A stretch of DNA of 64,000 nt from Monocercomonoides exilis (taxonomy: Eukaryota > Preaxostyla > Oxymonadida > Polymastigidae): assembly GCA_001643675.2 (NCBI GenBank), contig LSRY02000004.1:1845501-1909500 (forward strand), written 5' to 3'. Both the position numbers and the translations under genes were made by a program. Below, piece by piece: positions 42,981-55,183 of the stretch. A model generated the notes under the pieces. It worked only from the letters and a program-made list of their open reading frames with translations, searched no databases and was not told the DNA's origin. Each line of letters starts with the position of its first letter. The first letter of the stretch is position 1.

Positions 42981-44030
42981 TTAAATATTCAAAACTTTAT
43001 CAAGTTCATTTTCATCAACCATTTCTAATTTTCTTCTGTTTTTCATTTCCTCCTTTTTCAAATAATAAGATGATAATTTGAATTTTCTTTTTTTATTCAA
43101 AACACTTATCAAATTTGTAGCACTATCGTTGTAAGCACGAAGAAAGACATCCAAATTTTTATTATCAATCTTTGATAATTCTTTCAAGAATGCGGTTGGA
43201 GAAAGTCGATTGTTGTATCGGTATTGAAACTCGTAAACATATTCCTTTGTTTTCAAATATGTTCTTCCTCTTTTCGGAATGTGGCTTTTCAGATGGGACC
43301 ATATACTTTCAATAGTTTGTGTGTAAACATTTGGATTTTCAGGTTTGACAAAATTAAGAGTATGATTTACGCTGTCTATTGTGAATCCATTTTCACTTAT
43401 GCAATTGAACGCTGACCACTTATCGGACATTATAGTTGATCATCTTTTGACGTTTTTTTAACGAAGAAGAAAATTGAATCCGCTTTTATATCTGTGAGAA
43501 ATTCATCAATCAGTCTTTGAGGCTTTCCTTTTTCCTTTCTTTCAATAACACCCCACAACCACTGTTGTTCTATGCATATCCCTACTCCATTTTTTTTTTA
43601 ATCATTAAAATTTCATCAATTTCAACAATACGATTATTACCAACTTTTTCCATTTTGCTCGTTTCAAAAAAGCAACATATTCTTTTCATCTTTTCATTAG
43701 ATTTCACAACTGTTTTGTTTGTGATATTCATGTCATCAATCACTTCCTATATTGAGTGCTTGTACCAAAAATGATATTATAGAGATGCAATTTTTAAAGG
43801 CGATAAGTGAAATTCCATGAATATCGAATTATCACTCCAACTGAAAATTCTTTTGCATTTAGAACATCCGAATGTATAGTAATCGCTTTCTTTTATGTGA
43901 AGTTTCAGCTCCTTCATTTTGTCGTATTTCCAACATTTCCATTTTTTTCTGATCAATTTCTATTCAGAAAGCTATTCAACTGCTTACTGATTTTTGATGT
44001 TCGATTGAATAATAAACTCGCTGAAAGTTA
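42981..44030 (-). pseudogene. Merlin / IS1595 (ISXO2-like) DDE transposase, broken
   Basis: Read across frames on the minus strand, the parts of an ISXO2-like transposase appear in order. A zinc-ribbon-like CSKCKRIFSW lies near 43865. A helical segment EVIDDMNITNKTVVKSNEKM follows, then VEIDE (first catalytic Asp, 43611-43625) and QQWLWGVIERKEKGKPQRLI. The last part, 43430-42981, is an intact 149-codon frame with SDKW (second Asp), VNHTLNFVKP and TIESIWSHLK (catalytic Glu). In-frame stops near 43770 and frameshifts near 43560 and 43440 break the gene. Merlin transposons are the eukaryotic relatives of bacterial IS1595. The conserved D, D and E are all still readable. Confidence 0.8.
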
Positions 44031-44594
44031 ATTCTTTATCCAATAATTCGTTCTCTCTCTTGTTTTTTATTGAATAGTTCTGCAAATGATCATAAATTCT
44101 AATATTTTTGTTATTTACAATGGAAAATTTTCAAAAAAAAAAAGTGCGTCTGGAAAGTGTAATTTTTTTTATATTTGATAAAATGAAAAATTATTGAAAA
44201 TAATTTGGATTATTTTTCACATGATTTTGATGAGAAAAAACAAAGTAAATTTTCAAAAGAGCACACAATCACGACATTGTTTTCACTTATAAAAACTCTG
44301 AGCGCAAAATTACAAAAGGTTCATCCTGTGTGATAATTTTATTCATTTATTAAAAAGTTTGAATTCGTTTTCCAGTTAGTTAAATTTCAAATGTTTGTTC
44401 ACACCTGCATACTCAATTTTTTTCGAACATTTTAACACATGTTTGAATCAAATTTTCTTTTGTTTCATTTTATCATTCTGGTCTTTTTCCACAAGCATGG
44501 AAAGGAAAGAACATTTTCTTCTATCCCTTTTTCAATCAGCGCTCCGCACATGTGAAAATGTTCGAGTCATGCATTCTCGCTAAAAGACTTTGTC

Positions 44595-47500
44595 TCAACT
44601 ATTGTTGTATGAATCATTATCAGAAGAATTGTTTCCGATGGAATGCGCTTGAATAATACCTGATTCACATTCATCATCATGTCCCTTTCTTCCACATTCG
44701 ATGTGTGCTCTCCACAACTTTCTCAAATCTTCACCCACACCATCTCCTCATATTATCATGCTTTCAGTAATCACTACCACTTCATTCTCCCCAAATGGGA
44801 TCTCCAGAGTCAGGCACTCCCACAGCATCATCCCAATCGAAAACGCAACTGACTGCTTTGTCACACACATGTTCCTGTTCATCAGTAGCTCCGGCGCCTT
44901 CCACCGCTTGCACTCATCCCTGTTGTCTGCCTCATCCTCAAAGGCTGACGAGGGTGGTGGCGAGTCTGTGAACCTCTCGCTCATCACTGAAACATTCGAT
45001 GAGGAAGACGAAACAATGGTCAGCGAAGAGATCGATGATGAATCTGAATCGTCAGAAGAAGAGCATTCAGAGCGAAGTGCAATGGCAATGTCCATGTGCT
45101 CCGAGAACAGCACAATGTGCGGACTCAGATTCTCCAGAGAGGAGAGAGGATTGCTCATCTCATCGAACGAGTGCAGAGCAAGATTCGCTACCCAGAACAG
45201 CACCTGTGCTCCTGTCACCTCCCGCTCCTCCACACTCCCAATCGCCATCTCCTTCGTCTTGTTCCTCCCATGCATCAGCATGAAGAACGAATCTCGAAAA
45301 TCAAGAATCAGTTTCTCATGTGGAGATGAACAGGTCATAGCATCCACCAGATTCGACATTGAAGAGGTGGTTGGACACAGATCTTCTCCTCGAACAAATG
45401 TGGAATCTGAATCAGTGGTTGAAGTGGTTGAAGTGGATGAAATAGAAGGAGAAGATGTTCTCTTCCTTATCTCTTCCTCCTCTTTTTCTTCAACTTTTTC
45501 CAGCATCCATTCTGGGATTTTGTCTGAGTCTTTCCCCAATATGTATTCGGTGGAGCCACTCTCACTCAGCAAATGCTCTGATGATTCTGAATGTCCCAAG
45601 CTTTTCTCATACACGCTCTTCTTCATCCTCTCCTCATTCTTTTTCTCTGCCTCCCTCTCAGCTCTTCTCCACTGCTCCTCAGGCGACATCTCCATCGTCA
45701 CCATCTCAAATGCTTTTGGATCCTTTTTCACTGTGTCTTCCTCAATCACCTCCAATTCTTCTGTTCTTCTCTTTTGCTTCATCCATCGAACAGCAAATAT
45801 AATAAATTCAACCAAAGCTATCAGAAACAACACAGCAAATATCACAATCACAATCAACGCCTATGATGTTTTTTCTTCTTTTCCTCCTTCAACAAGTTTA
45901 TCATCTCCTTTTATCTTTGTTTCACTTGCATTCTTCAGAATAAATGTATCAATTGATGAAGGACCATCAGCATTAACAAACAGAGCATTCACTCTCGCTT
46001 CAACATCATTTCCACAATTGCAAATAATGTCTTTCTCCATGCTCCATTTTGCTTCTCTTTCTGTCTGGGATACGCTTTTACCAAAATCATGCTGTTCAAT
46101 TTCTTTGTCTTCTCCCATCTTCTTCACAACCATAAATGACAAGTCGCATGGAAGCAGCTCCAACCCTTTGAACACAATCTCCACTTCTTCTCCCACTTCT
46201 TTTGCTTCAACGCTCTCCAGAATTGGAATGAAGAATTAAGATGTTCATTCAGAAACAATCCCTTCAAAAGTGCATCCTTCATTCAGAATTCATAGTGATG
46301 CATTTGGAAAAACTCCATCTCCTCATTTCAAACTCGCGACATTTAACTTGTCTGAGTCTCCACACGGAATGTTCCGCCTTGTCGATCCATAATTCACAGT
46401 ACATGGATTGTTGTTCATGATCTCCACTTTCTCAATTTCAACACTCCCGCCTAACAACGAAAGTCACCCTTTTTTCGAGTTGCTGATTGTCGTGTATTTC
46501 ATCCTCACATTGATGGATTGAATATCCACAACTTATCAATTCCTTTTGCAGCTTCCTTCAGTCTCCCAAATCATTTTCCATTTTCTCTTGTATTATCTTC
46601 AATATCACCAAAGAAGCTGCAGGAATCAAAACCAACATCAGCACAATTATCCACAGACGCAATCGATCCTTTCTCCTTTTCGCTCAAACACTTTCCAAAT
46701 GAACAGTTCGAAAACACTTCATTCTTCGCCAAATTCTGCATTTTCATCGCACTTCCACCCCTTGAGAGAGTGACATTTTGCATATCCAATTCTTTCATCT
46801 CCACTCTTGCTCTGTCCCCAACTTCAATCACATTTCCCTCTGAATCCAAACAATCGATTTTGATTTCTGAAATAATTGCTTCAGACTCCCCTACGAATTA
46901 TATCATATGCACATTCAAATTCATTCTCGTGAACACACACTTGTCCATCTCCAGCTCTCCTCCTTCAACTCCCATTATTGTACTGTTGATGATCAAACCA
47001 AATGTGGATGACAAGCATTCGCACTCCCTCATCTCTGTTGTTCCGTTCTTCACTTTCATTATGTGGCTATAATTTGCGTTATGCAACTCCCCGAATTCAA
47101 ACACATTCAGCTCCACAACACGCTCATTCGCAAACACAATCACAGACCCCTTTTTTTCATATCTTTTGAATTGCTTCGTTGAAATGGACTGTCGCCTTCG
47201 ACTTCTTCACTGACTTCACATTCAAATCTCCAATCACACATTCTCCTCCAGTATCTCCTTCTCTCTCGGTCCAAATGACATTTCCCATTCCTCTTTGGAT
47301 GTGATTCACACATCAGCTGACACTTTTGCACGGATTCATCTGCTCTCCACACCGTCTAATATCCCTTCCATTAGATTTCACAAACACATGCTGCCCATAA
47401 TAGAACGTGATCAGCGGGATCAGATCAAAATCTGTTTTCTCTTCATCGCTTCCACAAATCGAGTTGTTCGACTTCAATGACTCCTGGCTGAAGTCCAATG

Positions 47501-50500
47501 AAAACAATTTTTCATTGATCTGCTTTTCAATCCGGCTGCATCGGATGAACACATCCTTCCCCATATACGCATCATTCATTGTGAATCTTGTTCTTTCAAT
47601 CTTTATTCCTAAAGGCTGTGCATCTCCTGTGTCTGCTCGTACTCCGTCCAAACCAGATGCATCTATCATCAGCCCTCCTCCTCTCCCCTTCGCTACTGAG
47701 CACGAACACATCCCAAACAAACAACCACTCACTCCCAACTCACTCACTCTGCTTTTCAAACTCACTTTCATCCCTCCTCCCTCTTCACTCCACTCGCTCA
47801 GACACTTCGTCATCACGCACCCTTCCACCAGGCATCTCATTTCACATTCAAATGAACAAGCACTCACTATTGTGGCTCTGTTGTCGCTGTTTGTGATGCT
47901 TGTGAATGATGAGCTGTTGATGCTCAGCAACTTCACTCCATCTCCATTCTCTTTGTCTCCCAGCATCGTTGCTCCTTTCAATAAGCTGGCTGATGAGAGA
48001 GCAGATTCACTGAGCGAAATCAGACTCCTTCTCGAAATGCTTGTGTTGGTGATCGACAGATTCATCACATCTGCCACTTTCTCATCTGAGGACAATTCCA
48101 CAAAACCTTGTGAAATATGGAATTCTTTCAGAGCACAATCTTTAGTAGCTGCATTCCATCCATCCACTTACACTAAGCAGAAATCCGTTTCTTTTGAAGA
48201 ATCCTCTCAAACAAATGAGCTGCTTTTCACAGAAAGGATACCATTCTTTGATGATGATTTGAGAAATGTCATATGGTGGACAAGCACATTCGGTAGAACA
48301 AATGAAACATTCACAAATGAAAGAAACACTTCTGAGACAACCATCACATCTCTATTTTCTCCATCTATTTCCTTCTCATCTTCAATCCTCACGTAGTTCC
48401 ATTTTCTTCTCCTTCAATCTTCACAATTGGTGTGTTTGATGATGAAGAAGAAAATGATATTGAACTTCGAATCAATCCTGAACCTGACACAATGATCTTT
48501 GATTCTTCTGTTTCAAGTGTTGCGAATCTCAATGAAACAAGATGATCAATCGATGAACATGGAGCAACTGAATACCCACAGCCACTGAAATCTTTTCCAC
48601 TTTCAAAAGAAGCAAACCCATTCCCACTCCAGTTACTTCGCAAATACACAATCAGTGGAATCACATATCCCTCCTCTCCTGTTGTCTTTCCCTCCCATCC
48701 GCTCAACTCATCCAATGAACCCAACTCCTCTGAACTCATCTCCAATTTGAAGCTATCCTCACTCACAATCTCACTCAGGTCCCATCCTGACATAAACACA
48801 TTCTTCCCTTTCCAGGCATTGCATTCATCAAAAATCATTCCTTCCAACACAAATGCTCCCATTTGGTCTGGCAGCTTCATAAACATCCCTCCTCCTTATC
48901 CTTTCGTTTCACTTTTATCCTCACTTGATGACACTTCACATCCTTCATACCTCACTTCCTTCATCTTCAAGCTCCATCCACGTCCAACAGTTATCATAAT
49001 CCCACCTCCTCTTCCATTTGAGTCTTCTTTATTCTGAACCTTGCAACCATAAAATGTGGTTGACCAATTTATCACAACCTTTTCATCATTTCCAATTGAA
49101 ATCTTTATTCCTCCACCACAACAATCTTTATTATCAACACCACATTCACCGAATGTGCAATTCGTGATTGTTATAACATCAACAACCGAAGTGAAAGAAA
49201 TCTTGCTTTCCTTTTTGGCACAACTCCTTTTCAAACAGCTTCCTCCTCCATTTCTCCTTGAAATTCCAGTGAGAATACAATTTGATAATTCAGCAATGCC
49301 GTCTCCAGTGCATTTTATAATTGGATTTGACAAAATGTTTATTGCACATTTATTCGAAAAGCCTGCCATGTGCAGAACTCCTCCCTCATTATGCAATACA
49401 CAGTATTCAATTTCATTCAACAAGTTACCAGTGGATGGTTCAACTGAACAATCACTGACACTAAAAACATTTGAAGAGGAAAAGATGAATGATGAGGCAA
49501 GAGAAAGAGATGACGGAAGAGAAAAGCACAAATCTTTCGGCAATGCTCCGGATGAAATGCAAATCAAACAATCTGCGTCAAACAGAGGAGAAGGCACAAC
49601 AACATCGACTGCAGTGTCTCCAAGAATGCCTGTCACATTCCAATAATGTCTTTCCATCACAATCTCTTCACAAAGCACAAATCCGTTTTTGATTCTGATT
49701 GTTCTTGTTTCATCCTCACACCACGCATCAACCACTTTTTTGATCGATGATCATGGATACTGCTCCATTCCACATCTGCTGAAGTCCAGGCTTTTCTCTC
49801 CTCCCACAAATCCAACATCCCATGCTTCCATCAAATATGGAAGAAGTGGCACGCTCTCCTCCCTGCACCCATCCTCAAATCCCAATAAGTCACTATCTGT
49901 CATGCCCTCATGCACAAGGCCAAATGTGGTGTGACTCACAACATCTCTCAGACGCTGTGCATTCACAAATATGTTGTTCCCTTTTTCGGCCTGGCAATCC
50001 TCAAAACAAGCACAATGGATGCAAAAAGCACAATTCACATCACACACATCGAAATTGATTGCTCCGCCATATCCTCCAACTCCATTTGTCTTTTCCATAC
50101 AGCAACAATTGCTGAATGTCACATTATCAACATTCTCATCACTTCTTTCGCTTGAGACATTCCCAATCTCCATCTATGAGCCTTCATTGAGCTGAATCCA
50201 CATCCCTCCTCCACACACATCTTCACGCTCACAATTTCTTATCATTCCTCCTGAAACATTAACATTCATCCCATTCACCAGATTCCCACTAATCACACTC
50301 CCATCTCTTCTCATCTGAGAAATGCCAAATGCATCAACATTGTTCATCTGGAAAGACAATGAGCTTTCACCTCTGATGTCGAATGCGGGATCTGATGAAA
50401 ACGATATTCCACTGATCTCAACAGAATCAAAACTGACAGACCCCTTTTGGACAATCATCAGTGATGCTGTTAAAACACAGCTTTCATCGTTTCTCAATGA

Positions 50501-51960
50501 AGTGACCACACACTCATGCATATTCAGAATTCATTCTTCTGCCATCACTTCCATCAGATGAAACGATGAATTCTCTCCACAAACAAATGTGATTTTTCTG
50601 AAACTTCCCTCTCCTGTGCCAATGACCACCAACGATTCTCCATTTGGTGATCTGTTGTGAATAATCACTTGAATTTTATCTTTCCATTCAAATGATATCT
50701 TCATTTTTCCAACTTCAACTTTGTTTTCATCATAATCCCCAACTTCAATGATCACTTCATTGCTGCTTCCATCAGTATCCAGCGCACTCATTCCATATTC
50801 AATTGTTTTGCATCTCCTTCCATATTCATCTCCTGCCCTCACAAACCCACAGGCCATGTGATCCAGTCCTTCCATTGAGTTCACAAACACTGGGTTGAAG
50901 AAGATCTTTGGAATCCAATTATTGTATTCTGTTGATCCTTTGACCACTCGATTGTTGTTAATACAAGTACTTGAACGACAGCGCACAAATGAATTTTTCA
51001 TTGATGCTTGTCCACCCTTCAACAGCATAGACATCGTGGACAATATTTGTAGCAGTGTTGTTTGAAAATAAGCAAAACACAATCTGAATGGCACATCCTT
51101 CTGTTCCATTGGTCCATCGAAATCCTACACCATATCTTTCGCTGAATCCACCGCAAATTGAACAATCAGTGAAAATGGCAGAAACATGATTAAAAAAAAC
51201 CAACACTCCCACCTCCATCGTATTGTGTTGTATTCTTTCTGCAACAAATAAAGTTGCATTTTTCAACAAGCAACTGATATTCGTTGTAATCAATCAGCGC
51301 TCCTCCACCAAGATGTTTTGTTAAACTGCGTGAGCAATTTGTGTTCTTCATCGAAAATGTTGAAACATAATTTAATCAATGCAACCTGATGATGCTTCTG
51401 CTGTGTCTGAATCAAAACTGGATGAAGATATCACAAATTTTTTACCGCCTGTTCTTGATGAAATCGCTCCACCACTCCAAGAAGAATAGCAAAAATGAAA
51501 ATTGCACAATGAGACATTCTAGAGACCTAAAGATGTGAAAAGTATTGCACCTCCATTAACTCATGATGAATTTTCGATTGAAAGGTTATTGAAATTACAA
51601 TCCACAGATGTTGCATCACCTGAATCCACGACTTGACTTTTCATTGTTCAATTTCCAATCACTGTATCAAAATTTGTCTCTCCGAATGCATTGAGCATAT
51701 GATGAATTCAGAGTGAAAAAAGTGATTATGTTCGAAGCAATTCTCTACAACCAATCCTCCTTCAAGTGGTGTGTCGACTTTTTCCACAAAACATATCCAG
51801 AATCGATATTCATTTTCTGAATTGCCCGTTGAACATCGGTTGCTTTGTCCTCTCGCACTTTGTGAGATGTTTGCAAAATGGAAGGTGCTGGAATTATCCT
51901 TATGTCTGTGCTTGCCAAAATAGAAATTGATCTCACAAAAACAAATGAAGAAAAATCAGA
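44595..51960 (-). pseudogene. Decayed beta-helix receptor with transmembrane segment and pseudokinase
   Basis: A once continuous gene of about 2,400 codons, now cut by TGA, TAA and TAG codons and at least one frameshift (near 48390). The outer part (51960 to about 45950) is a long series of beta-helix repeats with motifs such as GGGMKV, GGGLMID, CLFGMCS and CTFGECG, and Pro-Cys blocks such as CGYSVAPCSSID. A membrane helix (ALIVIVIFAVLFLIALVEF) lies near 45850-45795. The inner part resembles the C-lobe of a protein kinase: KRWKAPELLMNR (APE motif) and VAFSIGMMLWECLTLEIPFG, ending at a TGA at 44595-44597. No glycine loop, VAIK lysine, HRD or DFG is seen, so it was a pseudokinase or a partial one. 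Between stops the frame is well kept, which suggests fairly recent decay. Confidence 0.78.
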
Positions 51961-54098
51961 ATCAAATGTCCTTCATTCAGATTGAATAAATAGCCATTTG
52001 ATGCTTCTCTTTGATGGATTGAACAACAATGAATAAAAACTGTGGATGTGTCGTTGACAATAATGACAGATCTTCTCTTTTCTTTGAAAAAGGACAACGA
52101 TTTCATTTTTCAATCAAATTACCAAAATTAACCACAGATATCGCAATGGATCTTTGATTGCGAAAAACTCTTTTTGTGTTGCAAATTATTTTCTGCTGAC
52201 AATTCTCATTTACCAATTGGTCGACATAGTCATTAAATTCTCTTCTTTTTTTTTTTTGAAAAATATTCACTTCGTTTTAACATCAACCCCGATGTTTCAG
52301 CATCTTTATTTGTGATAATGTCTTTATACATATTTTCATTTGCATAGAAGCCATGAAAATAAAACTTATCAAAAATGCTGTCTGAGTGGCAGTTGGATAA
52401 TCCTTTATCCAAAACATGTTCATTAATTGAATGGGCATCAAATTTCAAATCATTGGCCTCATGCTAGAAATAATCTCAAAGCTGATTAGCATAGCAATCA
52501 AGACAAACAAATGCAACAAACTCATTTTGTATTCTTATTTGAATCATGAAATGTGTTTCTTTCGCTTTTCTTTCTTTCTTTCTTTCTTTTCTTTCTTTCT
52601 TTCTTTTTTTTTTTTTTGCTATAATATCAAATTCATCAGTGCTTCAAAAGCACATCAAAGTCATTTTGTGCACAAAGAATAACTGCTTCTTTATTTGTTA
52701 ATATCATGAGATTTTACAAAAAATATTAATTTTGCTTTATTCCATATCTATTGACCTATATTTGATATATCTGCAAATATATAAAAATGCATTATTATTT
52801 TTAATGTTGTGAGCATTGTTTTATTTGACTCAATTTTTTCTTTAAAAGAAAATCAATTTTCGAATAATTAATATATGGTTTTCCCCCTCCTTTGATCGAT
52901 TATTTTTCGAGTTTGTTCTGTTTCCTGAACAAATTGTATGTTTTTATCAATTTTTTAATTTGCTGTTTATTCTTTTATTTTCGACATATTCTCTGTCTGT
53001 TATCTAATCTATCAATGTTAAGAGTTCCAGATTTTTTGGAATTGTATTTTTTGTTTCAATCGCTTTTAACAATGCCCAGCAAATATTGTACTTTATTTTG
53101 CAACTTTGAATGTAAAATCAACGGTAATTGCTCAATATACGACTGTTAATAAAAATTTGTGAGGATGATTATAACGTTATTGTTAACTGTTTCGTGAAGT
53201 TATTATGTCTTTCTTTTGTGCGAAAACTTTTATATTTAAATCTATCAAATTATTTTTTCCCACTAAATAAGGCATTGATCAAAAATTATTCTCATCAATA
53301 ATATTCTTCAATAATCAAAATAAACAGATTAATATTTAAAATTCAACTAGAATTCACTCAAATATGCTTTTGAACATATTCAATTTTACTGGACCCCAAT
53401 TTGAATAGAGCATTTTTTGATCAATGATAAATAATTTTTCTTTACAGAAAAATTTGAGAAATTCACACTAACAAATTTTCAACACCAACAAGTTGATTTT
53501 GGATAAAACCCTAACATTTAAGCTGTGACAAAAAAAGCGAATAAATAAAAACCCTAAAAAAACCATTCATTTCATTTAAATTTGAACAGGATTTTGAATT
53601 TTCTGGAAAATTGAAAATAAAATATTTCTCAGTTTCCACACACAATAGGCAGAAAAAAATATATGTGCACAATATGGCATCATGACAGCTGTGACATATA
53701 ACAATTTTGTGACAGGTCGAATCATGTGCATTAACCAAATCAACTTATATCCTGTTATTATTTTCATTAGCTTTCTAATGAAAAATGATCAAACAATTTA
53801 TTTGTTGTTTTTGAATTGTTTTTTTTAAAGCCAACAGTCTTTGTTTGTTCGTTTTCGTTGAATAAAAACAAAATATTAATGGAAAAGTAATATTATGAAT
53901 GATAAAGCACATTCAATTTTTTCAGAGAAATTTTATTTGACTTTTTTTATCAAGATTATTATTTTTTTTAACCTGTTGAAATTATTCCATTGTGATCCTT
54001 TGATTAAATAAAGTTGAATCAAAAGAATATATATTTGCTTCCTCAAACGACTATATTCGTCTCCAAAAAAATATTTTTTCTTTTTCTTTGAGTGTATT
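51961..54098. other. AT-rich region with no clear gene
   Basis: Contains a CTTT-type microsatellite at 52568-52607 and scattered short frames. One pair of overlapping minus-strand frames (53511-53767) contains hydrophobic stretches that could be an eroded membrane protein, but nothing is recognisable. N-terminal remnants of the beta-helix pseudogene may extend to about 52450. Confidence 0.5.
52568..52607. repeat. CTTT microsatellite
   Basis: Consecutive CTTT/CTTTC units on the plus strand followed by a T run and then ordinary sequence. Confidence 0.85.
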
Positions 54099-54340
54099 TC
54101 AAGGATTTTCAGGAATTATTATTTCTCCTATGTAGTGCATTAATATTAGCATTTGATGGAAATGCTTTAGCGCATTTGTATAGAATTCTGTTCCATTAAA
54201 TATATGAGCTTTTGCACAAGAACTATCTGTTTCTCTTTCCCAATCTTCATATTGAGATTTAATCTTTTCAAGCCCAAGCATTGGAGACATAAGTGCACGA
54301 TGATACATATCTCTTAATCAAAGCGCAAGCACTTTGATTT
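54099..54340 (-). pseudogene. 3' part of a minus-strand gene interrupted by the DIRS element
   Basis: A frame reading ALMSPMLGLEKIKSQYEDWE and onward to GEIIIPENP ends at a TGA (54099-54101). The sequence above about 54308 shifts frame or is an intron. A similar-looking helical coding stretch continues on the far side of the element (58808-59095), which suggests one gene was split. The family is not recognised. Confidence 0.4.
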
Positions 54341-54430
54341 AAAAGAAAACATTCTCTCACTTCCTTCTCTTCTATTTACGAGAGATCATCACTTAAGGGT
54401 CAGTCACGATCACTGATCTGAAAATGATGA
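54341..54430 (+). repeat. Left inverted terminal repeat of DIRS element
   Basis: Pairs with about 58720-58807 in reverse complement. The core shared by both ends includes GAGAGATCATCACTTAAGGG and TCAGTCAC. A few indels occur near the outer edge (AAAAGAAAA is shared). Confidence 0.85.
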
Positions 54431-55043
54431 TTCCTAACAATCCTCTGGGAACAGGACTTGCGGCCGAAACGAGCGCAGTTGCGCTTCCTGGTGGTCCAAC
54501 AAGCGGGTTTCCGACATTTCCCGGACCCTTTTCCGCTTCCCAACCTTTTTCTTTTTCATCCTCACACTCACCACCTTCTACCACCCTTGGCGAAGAAAAA
54601 GAAGAAGAAATTCCACTGGAAAATTCGTTTCTTAAAATTTTTGTAAGACCCCCGGAATTATCGTTATGTGATCTTCCATTACCGGAACATGAGATAAATG
54701 GCTTGGTTTCTTCGTTGAAGACAGAGGATTTTTACCCTCTCCTCCATAATGCACCTCCACCTTTGTTAGGACTACCAGTCCGTACAAAGACGCCTTTGAT
54801 CAAGCAAGAGAAAGATGTGAGACGTTTCTTTTCCCCGCAATGAAACTTATTTTATTTGCCTATACAAAAACAAAAGATGATGAAGCTCAGGGCGCTATTG
54901 CGCAAGCATGTTTACTGCTTTCACAAGCCTTGAAAGAAGCCAGAAACGCTCGCATCCAAGCGAGATTTGGATTTACCGAAGCAGCGAGAATGAAAGAGGA
55001 TTCAGCATCACCGCTCCTAACGAAAAGGCAAAGTGATTTATAG
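54424..55043 (+). pseudogene. DIRS gag-like ORF, frameshifted
   Basis: Two frames overlap at an ATGA (54840). The first, 139 codons, is Pro/Ser-rich (PGGPTSGFPTFPGPFSASQ) and ends FFSPQ. The second continues as FSPAMKLILFAYTKTKDDE if one base is skipped, with a helical ALKEARNARIQARFGF segment, and stops at a TAG. One gag-like protein broken by a single-base shift is the simplest reading. Confidence 0.6.
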
Positions 55044-55183
55044 CAAGAGGTCAGGAAAACCTCGAAGCCAACAACGAAAATGTGGACTTCGTTCTCATTA
55101 AACTCCAAATCCTTTGGGAAAAGCAGATATGGAAAACATGAAAGCTACCAACTCCCTCAGTTTTATCGTTCGGGTCCCCGGTC

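Noticed and set aside
44701-46239. A 512-codon plus-strand frame opposite the pseudokinase region.
   Set aside because: The minus strand carries the APE-type kinase motif and the membrane helix; the plus-strand frame is Ser-rich complement with no family resemblance.
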